NCBI RefSeq assembly: GCF_002443255.2
Contig: NW_019211455.1
Span: 29,276,239 to 29,340,238 of the forward strand
Direction: 5' to 3'
DNA from: Varroa destructor
Lineage: Eukaryota > Arthropoda > Arachnida > Mesostigmata > Varroidae
DNA length: 64,000 bases
The translations under genes and the position numbers were made by a program. Shown here piece after piece: positions 1 through 13,600 of the stretch; the first letter of the stretch is position 1, and every line of letters begins with the position of its first letter. The notes beneath the pieces were generated by a model. That model was not told the DNA's origin, did not search any database, and was given only the letters and a program-made list of their open reading frames with translations.

Positions 1-3000
1 ACCTGTTCATGTTAACATTTCAATTTATGGCTTTCTATCGGGAATTGTTTGTGTTGAACACGTGGCGCGCGAGATGGTGCCTCATAAAGACCTTACCAGT
101 CAATTTCGAGATCAACCGCATCAATGAACCGCTCGTTCTGCCGTTTCGAGCTGAAACTAATCGTCCACCTAATCGTATGCAATAGAAGAGTCGCGTGACC
201 TTACCTTCATCTCATACATACTCCTAGATCTTCTCGACCAAGTATTTTTCTGTTATCAGCGTGCACGTCCTCTTTGGCGTTTCCAACGCTTTCGGTAGCC
301 TTTAGAGGGTCCATCGTTCGTTTGAAAGGTTCTTGTATATGAGAAGTCTGACATAATTCTATTTACACAACCGTTGCTCTCATTTCGAAGATACCTAATT
401 AATATTGGGACGTTTGATTGCTATCATAACAGCAGCAGTAGCGGCAGGCGTCGGAATCGGCGCTTATTTTATGGCAGACGGCTCGTGAGAGCGCGCCGTT
501 TAATGATCTGGTTTACATCAACCTGATAGTGCACGAACTCTCTATTACTCGCTGCGTTTTCGCTAGTAACAGGTAGAGTAATATTTGGTTAGAACTTCTG
601 GATAGGATAGGACAACGGCAGATTAACTGATCTCTCCTTAAATTTGTTTGCGTCGCGTCGTACGTAATATGTGGGAAACAACTGCAGCTCACAGTTGTAA
701 TTATAAATAGGAAAGTCGACGTAAGAAGAAGTAATTCTATAGGGCATTTGTCGGCTGCTGGGTTTTGTTTTCTTTTTAGTAATCTGTCATGGGAAGGGGA
801 AGGACGGCAAAGGATAGTGGCCGGTTTGGACCGAACCTCATAGAACGCTTACAGCCACGTGCCTGTACACAGATCGCGCCAAAGGAGAGACGGAGGCGGG
901 AATTCCACTCGACAATAAGCAGTTGTTGAAAGATTTCGATGGTAACTTTTTTCACGTTAACCGCAATGTGTGGCCGTAGTAATATGTGGTAGTGATTGCC
1001 CACTGTATGCCTGATACACATATATTTGCTCGTTAGCGTCTAGGCGTAGTACTTTAATTTCGTTAACCTATAGTAGCGCCCTACCCAGTCAGCGATTGCT
1101 CGATGCTTTAAGGCGGCGTCATTAGCGCGATATAATACACCTGCTAGCAATGCGCCTTAAATCTAGCTTTCCGCATCAATTTTCCTTCCTGAATGGCAAC
1201 TTTAGTGAGATGGCTACCGCCAAAAGCATTTGGAGGGTAGTAAGCTGGTGTCCTTATTAAGCCACGTTAGATAGGCCTTACCTCTGTCCTAAATGGTTCT
1301 TACCGTTCACAAGAAGTGCAAAAACAAAGTTGTTTGATTTAGTGGTCGGCTGCCAGAGGACGACCGACCGAGTTGTTTAGGCTCGCCAAGTGCGCAGAGT
1401 TTCAACTGCGCTCTCTAACTTGAAAGAAAGAATCCTACTCATGATTGCAGGTCTAGTGTCTAATTTTCGACACAGACTCACTTCTGAGTTCGGCATTCGC
1501 TGGCGGTCCAGATCAACATACATAAGAAAACCGACGGCGCGAAAACAGAAGGTCGCTACGGACATAGATGCCATATAGTGGCCCATGTGTACCTCAGTGA
1601 GAGGCTGTTCGCTACATGACACAACGCTCAGCTTCACTTCAGCGTCAGGTAGTGTATGCTTTCCAATATATAGCTAGTTAGTTTAACGGTGGACCATCGA
1701 TCTCGTCGACGTATTAGGCCATATTAGCGCAAAACTGTTCTCAGCAACACCAGCAGTAGGTTTCGAGCCTCCGCGGAAGGCAGTGTCTACGCCAAACGAG
1801 CGACCTTCTAAGGACTTTTCTATTTCGGCCTTCTTAAGGCCGCTTGTGAAGGCTGGCTGTGTTTGTGCCTGAGCTTATGTTGTGCAGTGTTGCTGCTTGT
1901 GGGTAGTAACGGTAGCGGCTTAACAAAACTGCGGAGGCGAGTGTGACGCCGTATGAAACCAAATTGCTACCTGTTGGTCCTTTACTTCAAGGTTTGCTCA
2001 GCAGCAGTAATAGCAGTAGGTACCCTATTTCGACTGTCTGTAACGGTCGCCTGCTATCGCAATGAACGGTTGAACGTTGGGGCGTTCTGCATCCACCCGA
2101 GAATGGCCCGTTGCTATGTTATTGAAGCGAAGCGAAGCGAAGCGAAGCGAAGTTCCGCTGATGGGGAAGAGGAAGATTGAGGAAGAGGTGATACAGCGAT
2201 GAAAACGGCGAAAACCAAGCAATAACTAGAGTAGCAGGTCGAGAGCGAGATGGAAATAGCTGCTGCGATGTGGTAGCAGCCACCAGCTATAGTTATATTG
2301 TCAGTACGACTGGCACCTGGTGGTTGCAAAAATATATCTAGGCTTTTCACTCGTTCGATGCTTTGAGTCAAACCAAAACACGTACGTGCTTGGCCCTTCT
2401 TTTTGCTTGGACTCGGCCGCCTTTCCATCGAACAGCCAACGCTCCTCTTCCAACGCAAGTGTAGCTGACATGTCAAAACAAAGTATGTCTTTGTAGAAGT
2501 GTATGTGTGTGTGTGAACGTTCGCAAGAACGACTTTACGAACATTTAGCGCCCGTGCTTCTCCTCGTCGCCGTTGCTCTCGTTCTCTAGTTCCTCATTTA
2601 TGCTCCATTTAAAATAGCGTCCTGTACCTATAGTACTAGAGGAATGCTGTTCTGTTTAGATAGGAAACTGAAAACAAAACTACAGCAAACCGTTGTTGCT
2701 CTTGGGAGGATTCAGATCCTTTTTTAGACTTTCTGTGCACAGCGTTGTTGTTGTTGTTGCTGCGACCGTTTCTAGAATGCCTGTATCTAAGGTAACCTCT
2801 CGGTGTAGCCTCTCGTGGTCCCTATTCATGCTAAAATCAACCCGCTTGTACGTAGTAGTAATTTGTTAAGTTTGCACTAGTTAACCACCGAAATGGACGG
2901 AACAAATATAGCGCTACACTATACATACAGACATATACGAACTTCGATCGATACGACGTGTTCAAACGTACAAAGCAGGTTGTAATATAGGCTATGACGT

Positions 3001-5590
3001 CGGGCAAGCAAGGGCAAATGAGCGCGTTGTTCTACTTATGATAAACCTGCCAAAATCTGTACAATCGATGCCTCCTCCCCACCAAACTCTTATCCTCGAG
3101 TTAACTTCATGATACACAAGTTATATTACGTTGTATATAAATAAGCCATAACGCACCGCGGCAACTCACACATTCGGTTGTGTCTATCAGACAGCTAATC
3201 CACGGATGTACCTACAGACGTCTGCTAGGAGGCAAAGCTAATTTCGAAAAATGAAGAATTAACTGGGTAGAGAATGAACGCCGCTTGCTGTTGTGGTGGT
3301 CGCCTGATACGCAGAGCGGAAATAGCAGATCGAATAGTTAGAATCCGACATCCTCTTTATTGTGTATAAACGAAACCAAAATAATACTTAGTTCTTACCA
3401 TGCCACACTGAATCTGCTTTTGAGGAAAAGCGGTATCCAGCGTTAGATTCAGTTGAAGAGATACATGTGCAAGCTTGATTGATTCACTCTATTGTTTTTT
3501 GCTATTTGACATTGTTTGAGTTTTGAAATCGTTAGAGTTTGCCATATTTTTGCAAATGGACACGCGCGACTTTCCAGCTTTTCATTAGGGTCTCTCCAGG
3601 GAGAACAGAAGAGACGTCGATTCACAGCATTCGATCTAATAACAGCAGCAGTAGCTTCTAACGAATTACAGCAGGTTACAATGTTAGGCTGTGGAAAAAG
3701 GGTGTGGAGACCGCAGACGAACGTGGCCTGTGTGCATCGATAGTTGTGACACCACGACACAGAACCAGAAACGAGACAAGTAACAGCTTGGTACGTTTTA
3801 GATAAAAAGGCTCGGGTGAGTTAGTTGGCTGGGCCGGCGAAAGCGAAAAAAGGAGAAGACGCATTCAGGGGTTGTTTCACCCCGGCCTTTCCCGTCGTTC
3901 ATTCGTTGGCTGGGTGCTTCTGCTGGCAGCGTTCGCTCTATCCGGCCTGCCACGGAGCTTGCCTCTGGGGAACTTCGACCGACTATAACACGGGCTCCGC
4001 CACCGGCATCGGCGTATAGCATTAGAATCCAGATAGTTTCTTCTAGCCCCTGCATTTCGTCGTTTGTGTACTCCAGTGCCGAGTCCTCTTCGTTCCAACT
4101 GACCCCGGTCCCAAAGGTTCCCTCCTGACTGCTTATGCGCGCTTCCTGTGTGTACAAGGTTTCTGTGAATGAGCAATGGTCGATTTTGCGTCGGCTCGTC
4201 GTTTGTCTGCTGGTGTCCCCGTTATGCCAGTCGTCGGCTGTCGGATGTGTATACAATGTGCACTCTGTGCACGCGGAAGTTTCGTGTACAACACTGCCAT
4301 CACGTTCACCGTCGCTCGTTCGTTCGTTCGATTGTTATTTTTACAAAAAGAGACTAAATCGTTCGTGAATTCTACTAACGAACGTCTTGTCTGTCGCGAT
4401 GATGTGTTACACTGTTGCCTCTACTCTCAGTTAGTTTTCCTCTCAACTCTAGCGGTTGCACCCGTTTTCTTTCTGCCGTGCTACAACAGCCTGCGTAGCT
4501 TACTACAGCGTGTCACTCAGGCTTTGTGCGAGTGGTGACGACGACGGTGGTCGCAACCGAGTCTGCGTTGCCTCCTGCTGCTTCGTAATGTCACTATTAG
4601 CAGGTCTGTCTGGTCAGTGCAATGGCGATGCGGCACGCTTCTGCGGCACCGCATAACGACTACGGACTTCGCCGAAATGCTGCAGGGAAATCAAATCAGC
4701 GACGGTCTTTTTGGGCCTTTTCTCCCCTCTTTTTATCCAACCTATTCTAGAATCATATGGTGCTCTTACGGGCCGTCTGTGTAGGCGGTGCTTATGCGGC
4801 TTGCTCATCACAAGTGTTGATTCTAGGATGCTAAGGAGCGCTGTCTGCAACATGTCACTGCAATCGAAACTGTCCGGAGCTCGAACCTCCGAAGAATCGT
4901 GCCGGATGTGATGCAGGGGTTGGCGTGTATTGAGCCTTTCGCAAAACCGTCCTTCTATCGGGGCCCAGGGAACAGGAGTGCCTCTTAATCTCAACAGTGT
5001 CTCTTACACGCTCATCCACCAGCGTCGGTTGGCGAAGGCCATTCACTTTTCAATGTGCGTGTTTATATGTGAGTTCGAAATAGGGGTTGCTGCAAGCCTA
5101 TTTGAAGTAGTTTTCAAGAGTGCGCCGTTGTCGTCGTCGTCGTCGCTGGCAGATCGGTCTTGTTGCGAAAGCATTATCACCACGAAACAACAGTTAGAAC
5201 AACAGCAATAACAGCTTAAATCAGGCAGCGTAAAACAAATGAACTATCGGTGAAAGAATGCGAAGGTGGATGAACAGTCAGAAGCTCAGTCTCTAAGGTA
5301 TATCATTCCATTCCCTCGCCCCGCGCCCCCCACGGCGGAAACGTTACCATTAGTGGCAACGTATAGTCATTCTGTAAGGCTATGAATAATACGCCGATGT
5401 CGCAACTCTCTAGAGAGTTCGCTGTTGGTAAGCCGTAAGATTTTAACTGGGTGAAACCAGGTCTGATGACTGACTCGGTACCGTTTGGTACTTACTGATT
5501 CACTCACTCAAGTTTGCTGTCCACGATAATCGCAATAGCAATAATTGTTTTCGTTTTTGATGCTGACAATGGCTTCTGGGTTTATTTCTA
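1..5590. other. No gene recognised (upstream non-coding block, part 1)
   Basis: I see no recognisable exon on either strand. Open frames here stay at or below about 150 codons, lack family motifs and overlap each other on both strands, as expected by chance. Simple-sequence stretches are a (GAAGC)n tract near 2124, a short TG run near 2503, GTTC units near 4313 and a TCG run near 5127. Short CAGCAGTAG-type trinucleotide patches occur near 430, 1745, 2000 and 3645. The block may be intergenic or part of a long 5' intron of the latrophilin gene; the sequence does not decide. Confidence 0.5.
2124..2152. repeat. (GAAGC)n pentanucleotide microsatellite
   Basis: Nearly six perfect copies of the 5-base unit GAAGC stand in a row. 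They make the frames on both strands read as short Ser/Glu/Ala/Lys or Arg/Phe/Ala/Ser repeats, which explains the overlapping open frames here. Confidence 0.95.
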
Positions 5591-5596
5591 GCATCA

Positions 5597-5627
5597 ATAA
5601 GCGTGACACGCTTATACGATAAGCGTG
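5597..5627. repeat. Three copies of ATAAGCGTG in alternating orientation
   Basis: ATAAGCGTG at 5597-5605 is followed after one base by its exact reverse complement (5607-5615) and after three more bases by a third direct copy (5619-5627). The first two copies form a 9-bp-arm hairpin or palindrome. The GCGTG core resembles half-sites bound by bHLH-PAS factors, but the assignment to any factor is inference. Confidence 0.8.
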
Positions 5628-8420
5628 TCTATATGTGAAGAAAGTACTGGATGTGTCATATTCTCAATTGACGAATAGTTAGCGTAGACAGGAGAGAATG
5701 AACGAAAACAATATATATATATATATAATTTTTTACTAAAAAAATCTGCTAGGCAACGGCTGATGAGTACTAGTGGGCATTACGCAGTAAATGGGACAAC
5801 GGCAACAGGTCTGTTGCTTATTGACCCCTGGCCAGTTTTGCTTACCGTTTTTGCCTGGGTTTTAGCCACTGTTACTAGCTATCTGACTAAATGCCTTATC
5901 ATCGTTATCGTCGCCGTCATCGTCATCATTGGCATCGTAAATCTCCTGGATAGCTGTACTTTCTCTTTCCTGTTCACCTGCTCGGCCAGAGGCAGCCACC
6001 GGTCAGCCAGCTTTTATATCTTTCTATTGGAGCCATATCTATGGTTGGTGATGGGAGATCTGTTTCCAAACGCGTTCGCATGTGAGGCTGTGCCTGTGCT
6101 CGCACATATGAGTCTTCGCGTGTGTCGGTGGCTTCATGTCTATATTATGCTGTTACGTAGAACTACTTCGGGCGAGTGGAATAACACGCCTGTTTAGAAC
6201 GAACGAGGAAGGCTAAAATTCATAAAAGCGCACTGTGTACTGCTACTAGTGAACGAAAGACAGCTACCACGGTGCCCACTGCTGCATCCGCCCTAACCCG
6301 GCTTCCTCTCTTTTTCCAAACCTTCAACCCCGATGGCTCTCAAGTCGGCAACGTTGGTGGGAAGCAAGCTCTGCTGGGCACCAGAGAGGGGCGAGACGCA
6401 CCTTTTCAAAAGGTTGTGTAATAACAGAGCCCCTGAATCCTAAGCCTGAACCAACGGCAGGTTTCTTCTATGCATATATTGCGGCAGACCGACGGACGGG
6501 GTAGAGATTGGAGGGCTCGTGACGCAGAATTCTGTCGAAGGAAGACGGCCAGCGCCGCGTCAGCAGTAGCGACAGCCGCCGCCGTTGTCTGAATGGAAGA
6601 TCCAGATACCTTGCCTAGCTTCGTCCGATTTTCACTAATCTGATCATACGCCGCCCTCGTCTGTACTCGGTTCCGAACACATTAGCTTGTGTGCGGGGCT
6701 GCAAGTCCCACGAATGAATACTCTTCGCGCAGCCACCGTACTAGCGTTGCCAGTGCAGGAGCATCTTCGATTCCAGAGCGAATTTTACTTTAAGTACGAG
6801 TAACCTCCTTCGAATATGGCTACATTTTCAACTAATAGCTACGAGAATATCGTTGGTGCAGTACAACTCTGCTAAGCTGGGTAATGCTGTTAATCAATAT
6901 CGCTTAGAAACTGACCCGTTCAAACCGGACAACACCAGATTCGGTACTTTTGTGTGGCAGTAACGCTGTTGCTGCAAGCACACATCCATCGGAAAAGTCT
7001 AGGGGCGAAGAGCGAGGAGAAGAAACGTGAAGAGTGAGGGTGAGGGATGATAGAGCGGGTGCCACGCCTCATTTAATATAATACAAGAAGGAAAGCCCAG
7101 CACGGCCGTTCTCTATCGTCAGCAGGACAAGCAATGACCCTTCGTGTTCCACTCTACTTAAAGTTAAGATAACTAGGAATCGCATAATAATCGATGCCGC
7201 TGTAACTTATATCAGCATGTAAAATATAACTAAATGCGATCGTATTTAAACAACCAATAACAAACTATAAAAATCTAATATAGTCACGTGCTACTTGCCG
7301 GCAAATATCGGGATTGTGGTTGAGATAGTTGAATTCCGTGTCCCTTTTGAAGGTTGTGGATATTAACAAAAACGGGTACGATTACGTGCCCTCGTCGTTT
7401 TGGAACTGCAACGTTATCGACACACCTCTGATCGGGCAGCAGATTGACAGAATGATTTGCGCGCAATGCTCTGCATGCGCCAATTCCATAGGGACCGTTT
7501 GCTTAAACCAAGTTGCAAGAAAAAAGCGAAAGGCTTAGCGGAAACACCTGAGTGTGTTCATTCAGAAGACGGACGTCAGAGCAACAAGCACCGTTGATAG
7601 AGATGTGATTATATCGGCAATGCTTGATCCGAACGGCGCTGGTTGCGGGGCTGAATCTTTTAAGAACCTTATGATAATTTAATATCCTCCAGGGAAAAAC
7701 TGTTGTCTCGTCGGAACAGATTTCTTGGGTCACTGCGCTTCTTCGCAGCTCGAGTGGAGGTCTGACAAGACTGGAGATCTAGGATCTTCTCTGGGGAGTC
7801 CTTAACTTTTCTTTGCCAGCAGCACCTTCTTCCCTCATACGGCCAGACTGACAGAATCCTGCTTTTTAGTAAACCATGAATATTTTTTTGTCTTAATGAA
7901 TCGAAGCACGGCTCTTTTACCTCTACTATATATAGAAAATGAAACGGAGCTTAACGTTAAACAGTATTATCTATGGACGTTATCTACATTTGTTTCCGTT
8001 ATTACGAAACTACTGGTATTTGATGCTATAGGTCCTTGCTAAACCTTTCGTTTACCTAAATATCAAATAACTAGATGGTTACTATGCCAGTTTCTATAAT
8101 AGTTTTTCTGCCTGTATTCGTAGCAATTGAGCATCAGTTAGTATCTAGTAGTGTCTTGTATAGTAACGCTATGCTGTCATATCTTATGTTCACTATTGTA
8201 TGATAAATAAAGCGTATGTTCTGAAATAAATGCTGAGACAGACAACCCCTGTGCGATTATTTTATTGAGCAGACACATAGACTGCAAGCAGGTTTCATAC
8301 ATGTAGCAGCTAACACTGGGCATAGGCTATAGAAGCCATGACTGCCCGTCTTAGTTAGGGCCAAGTATTTTTTTTCCACTGAACAGCCTACAAATTAAAT
8401 TGTTGTTCGTTTAGCTTTCT
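5628..8420. other. No gene recognised (upstream non-coding block, part 2)
   Basis: It begins just after the ATAAGCGTG cluster and includes an (AT)n run at about 5710-5727. A 144-codon frame at 5763-6197 is rich in hydrophobic residues, partly because of a TCATCG-type trinucleotide run; I do not accept it as a gene. The stretch from about 7700 to 8240 is AT-rich and carries two AATAAA hexamers near 8204 and 8225. That could mark a 3' end, but no convincing coding exon precedes it. Confidence 0.45.
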
Positions 8421-10137
8421 TACATGATTGGTGTGTGTGTGGAATCAGGCTGGCTCTTGATTGTTGGTGCAACGGTAAGTCAATGGTGTTCCCATGAAAC
8501 CCCGTTTAGCTATGAACAAAAGTTTCTTTTACCCAGCGGGGTGCATGGCGTACCTAGCAACTTTCCCCTCTCAATAGCCGCCGTACACATTTTCCCTCTC
8601 TGGTGTCCCTCGGCATCTTTCGTGCTAACCGGATAAGTGCGCTAATTAGGCGAGACATGCACTGCACGTCAGAGGAGAGACCGCGCACAACGCCACTGCC
8701 AGCCAACATCAACCGATCTCAAACGTTTTAGTTTACTGGCGTTTGCTGGCAAGTCGATGTCGTCGGTGGCAACGGCAGCCGAGGCGACTGGGCTCGAGAC
8801 CGAGACGGCGGGCCATCGGCTCCGACGGTAAAGGGAAGCCGCTCTAGAAGATTCGACGGGACACTCAAGGGCTGCCTGGAACCGAACGTCCTCTGCTGAA
8901 GCGGATGAGGGCAGTCAGCTGCTAATCGGGCTCTAGACGTCTTAGACCTGTCGAGCCCCACTGTAGCCACTGGAAGAGGGGCAGCTGAAGAGATGGCGCT
9001 GTACGAAAAGCAAGTTCGGCTTCAGTTAGACGTTGAGATGAGGAGGATGGCATTGAAGGACCTACTGATCCCAGCTACTGCCTTTTTGGGCAATGTGGCT
9101 ACAGCCAATGCATGGCTGGGTCGGAGAGAATCAGACTGCTGGGCGGGTGGCAAGACATTTAGCTGTGGCTGCTGCTGCTGTCGCTAGCACTTGGTGCTTC
9201 TCTTTTCCTATCTTGATTCGTTGTGTCCATTACTGCAATCGAGGATTGGTACGACAAAGAAAACGACGATGGCAGTCCCGGACAGAAAGCAAAGACTACG
9301 TTGCCGGTGGGCGTTTCGTTGGTGAGCAATCATTACCTCGCTTAGTTTTTCTCCTGGTCGTTCAACTCTCCTCACTTGCTCTGCTGCCTTCAGCTTTCCA
9401 CCGCTCACCGGTGCTCTCGGTTTTGCATTCCAACCTCGTTCCCTGTATTCCTCCACTGCTGTTAGCCGTCTGCTCAATACAGCCCGGCTCAGACTCCTGT
9501 CGACATAGGCTCTTCTCGGCTGACCGGCCGATCAAGCAGTCAGCCAATGGATCAATTCGCCGGCAGCCGCTGTGGCCACGACTTACGGCAGCCTTCTGCT
9601 GCTGACTTGCGGAAGGGAGAGTAGGCAGGCTGAGAACGCCTGTGAAGAAGCAGAGGTAGGTGTTGATGATCTCCTCATCTTGATTCCCGCTTACTTGCCA
9701 GCTGTTTCGACCTACAGCCTACGTACTAACTAACCAAGCAATAACGAACGAGACAAGAGGGCCGACGGGCCTTGGCTAATAGACACATACCCGCTTTTCA
9801 TAGTAGAGTATGAAAAAGAGGAATCGAGAGGGGGCAACTATGTGAAAACGTGTCAGTCAGCATGCTTTTTTTTAGGCAGAAGCCGTTTCGTCCTTTAACG
9901 TGAGGCGTAAGCGTGCAGAATCCCTGGTTTGGTCCGGCTCGTTGCGATACACGCCTCACTCGCTTAGAGATGCTCACTGACGTGTTCCGTTCCCACTGCT
10001 GATGTGCCGATCTGGTACGATTAGTGCTCTTTTTTCTATCTCAGTTTGAGTAGCATCTAACGATACTCCAACAGCAGAAGCAGTAGCTGCCTACGTAAAC
10101 GATTGAGTTCATTTACTAAAGCATTGCCTGTTGCCGA

Positions 10138-10166
10138 ATGGATGGATGGATGGATGGATGGATGGA
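10138..10166. repeat. (ATGG)n tetranucleotide microsatellite
   Basis: Seven perfect ATGG units are followed by a partial one. The run lies inside a 115-codon open frame and produces a Met-Asp-Gly-Trp repeat in it, so that frame is best regarded as a by-product of the repeat. Confidence 0.95.
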
Positions 10167-10611
10167 AATCCGCAATGGACGTAATCAAGTTTGCACTGCT
10201 GCAAATGCTGTCAGAGATATTGTGGAGGCTTTTAGTTTTCTTAAACGATCATAATTTCGTCCCTAGCTTCATCGGCGGTGGTCCGCTGCTTCTTTCGGGC
10301 CAAAACGAACGTCTCGCGAATTGCCCGAGTAATACGACAGTCAGTCAGTTTTCTCTGCGCTGTAAGTTGCATAGCGTGCTCACTGCTTTTGATGGCGTTA
10401 GCGGTGCGAAGAATTTAAAGGGTCTTGTCCGATTTTGCAATGTTTTCTAAAGAAGGAGAGAACTCGAGAAGCATGGACAAAACGTATAGTGACCCGCTCG
10501 CTGCTCGGCGGGGATGGGTGAAATTCGCCTGAAGCGATGGGATACCAACTGTGAAATATTGTTTGTTTTGCTGCTTGCGCCCCACTTGGGTCGTCGGGAG
10601 TGAGACTCGGT

Positions 10612-10661
10612 CCTTCTCTCTCTTTCTCTGTCGGAACAAAGTCTCTCTCTCTCTCCGACCA
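10612..10661. repeat. TC-rich low-complexity tract
   Basis: Two imperfect (TC)n runs are separated by a short unique stretch. On the opposite strand they create Arg/Glu-rich open frames at 10398-10765 in several frames, typical of GA repeats and not of genes. Confidence 0.85.
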
Positions 10662-13600
10662 AACGAAAGAGACAAGGCAAAGGAAGCGTCTTTGGCTAGG
10701 GCCCGATAGCAAAAGGTTGGAGGAGCGCTGGAAATGACGAGATGGAAAATAGAAGTGAGTCTCAACTCGTTCTTCGTTCTAAATCGTTAGCCTGGTTCCT
10801 CTCCTCAATATGGCTCTAAGAATAGTAGTTGTGATAGTGCATCAAGCCACTAGTCAGAAGGAAACGCAAGCACCCTTATTGATTCAAGACGTATGACCTA
10901 CTAGTCTGTGATTTTTTCGTTTACGTGCACGTACGCGCACTATTATCGACTTTGATACGGTCCTGCTGTTCCATCACACGGAACACCTCTATAAAGAGCC
11001 TAGCAAAGGTAGCTGTTCAGAAGACTGAGCCACTTGAATCGTGTTCCTGATTGTCGAAGCTGTTTCATCCACATCCATTATACGTCACATACAAACGATA
11101 CCTTTTCATCAGAAAGCTGCTTCTACGTGAACGAAAATACGAATTGCCAGTATTACTGTGTATCACAAAAGGATGCCATATGTACCAAGAGCCCCTCGAA
11201 TAATAGAATGAGAACAAATTATAGGAATTGCAAGAGTAGCACGCTACGACATTTATGTGGCAGATAGAGTAATATAATTGACGAAAAAACACCATCTGGA
11301 CTCTACTGAGGAACAGTGGCCGCTCTGGTCGCCAGAGTTCTTCTGACTGTTAATTAGTATTCACAGCACAAGATCCAGTATGAAGCGACTGACACCGGCA
11401 GTTGTATTGTAGTTAGTAATGCCAGTTCTATTTTAATTTTATTTAAAAGGGGCTCGCGCGCACACGCACATCCCATACGCAAGACAGGCAGGTAGGCAGC
11501 GAAAAACCGCGCCGGTGTTTATAGGTCAGGTCAGCTTCATCGAAGCAGTCACAGCTTCGTAATTAACGCGCGTCGCTTCCACGTAATCGTCTTCTTCGTA
11601 GCGACAGGAATGGACGGACAAGTGCAGATCCCTACGAACGCAAATGATGGAAGTCGGTAGGGTTACGCGCGTCCTAAACCCGGCGACAATTATGTCTGCG
11701 CGGCCGAGTAGGCTGGTACGTTGAAGCAGCGGTCGTACTATATGTATCAGACACAGGCCACTAGCTGGCCATCCGTCCTTCAAAGCAACTAGTGAGGAAA
11801 CATTCTGCAACCAAAGCTGAGTATAGTCGGATCGCAAATGATCTAAACGGCTGATGGGAATAAGCAGCAATTTACTCATAAAGCACCAAGTCACGGCAGA
11901 TGACGGCAATCTACGTCGTAGTCGAAGGGCATAGTAAAGACGACTTCGTATGTAAAGCAAAATGATCATCCCCATTTCTGAGTTTTACCTTCCTTCCCTT
12001 TAGGCAGCTGCTAATGGTTGTGAGACACGTCGTCCGCAGACACACAGACGGGACAATGTACATTTTTGACGTCGTGAATCATTGTAATTCAAGGAAGCTA
12101 AAACTCTCACGGGTTTGTGGTAATATGGTGTGATCAGGACTGTACAGCACGATGGACTACCCCTCAAAGAGTCATTTGCCAGACGAATCAGCCAACCGAT
12201 ATGTAGGTAGTTACCGCCTTGGACACGTTCGCGTGACAGTGAGAAGCGTCAAGCTCAGCTGGAACCGGCCAAAGCCAATCATAACGGTTGAAACTTAATA
12301 ATTACTATAAACCTGAAAGCATATGCCCCGCGAAGTGCCCTGGCAGATTTTAGTAAACAAAGGATATTTACATGTGTCTGTGTTTGTATGAGCATATGCG
12401 TGTAAATTGTTCCTGAAAAGGACTACGGTGAAGTAAAGCGTAGCATTTAGCTACGGAAGGGTGTTCAGACGCAAAAGCCGGCCAGGAAGTGTGCTACGTG
12501 CGATTTTTGAAATACAAAGCTTCTACATACAAGCTTATACAAGATGCGATGATCCATCCATCGCTTTTGGCTATCCATTTTGCCCATAAAAATATGAACT
12601 AAGTCTAAAAAATAATAAATAAATATTTCATTGCTCAAGCTAGTTCTGTTATCCGCTTCGATATGAGTAGCTTGGCCGTTCAATACGTTCAATAAGTATC
12701 TGCGCCACCCTGCGCTACGAGGCGGTTTATTAGACAGAGCGCCGTATAGAATTATGCTTGGAATTTGCGTGCTGCACAATGCAGGCTATCATCAGCATCG
12801 TCGTACTTCCTTCATACAGAAATAATAGTCATATGTACAGCGTACAGCGTTGGTTATGTGAGCGGCTCGTTCGATGAACAGGGTCTACCAATGTAAAGGT
12901 ACATATTGACATTGGAGCTTTGTTCTATTGGCCGATACTAAAAAATACACATTTGTATCTGATTTAAGACTCCTCAAGCTTCAATCAACATCACTTCGTT
13001 CGGTGTACTGTGTACAGGCCCATGAACCGGTGTATGCATATTTTGCATGTTGCTGAGTACCTAAGTTTCTCATTCGTCACTAATTATATACATTTTTGGC
13101 AGGTATCAGAGCAAGTAGCGTTTTGGTGCAAGTTCAACGGTTTCGCTTTCGGTGTTTCTAGGCGGTTGCTGTAGAGAGCACAAGCTCCTTTGAGACCGGC
13201 GAGCAGGCTCCTTGCCGATTCGAAATCCTGAAAGAAAGTAAAACAGGGGACCGTGGCTTAATGACCGGACCAAAGGGTTATTGCGCGATCGGATTGTATA
13301 GAGTGTGGCTGTCGGTGAATCTCTACGATTTGAGCCTGTTTGTACGTGTATGTGTCGGTGTGCGTGCGGAAGAAAACGCGTGAAGCGACAAGCGATCAGA
13401 CAGCATCGTCGCGGCCGTCGTGTAACTGTTCGTCTTGTAATCATTGGAACAGTTGCAAATCATTAATAATTTACCCGTCTATGGCTCTGCCAGCTAAAGA
13501 TGCCGACATTGGAATGATGCTAATACACTATCATACATTCACATACATATACACACACACACAGCCAGGAGCAAGGAGTCAGGACACGGCGCGACATACT

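Noticed and set aside
4880..4895. Sequences resembling a reversed tRNA B box (also near 15443 and 47993)
   Set aside because: No matching A box or cloverleaf could be drawn around them.
5763..6197. 144-codon frame with several hydrophobic stretches, like a small membrane protein
   Set aside because: The hydrophobic core comes from a TCATCG/TTATCG trinucleotide run; no family resemblance.
8200..8235. Paired AATAAA signals suggesting the 3' end of an upstream gene
   Set aside because: No convincing coding exon was found before them, and the hexamer is frequent in AT-rich sequence.
9093..9605. 170-codon ATG frame
   Set aside because: Length is near the chance limit for 64 kb; no domain, and minus-strand frames overlap it.
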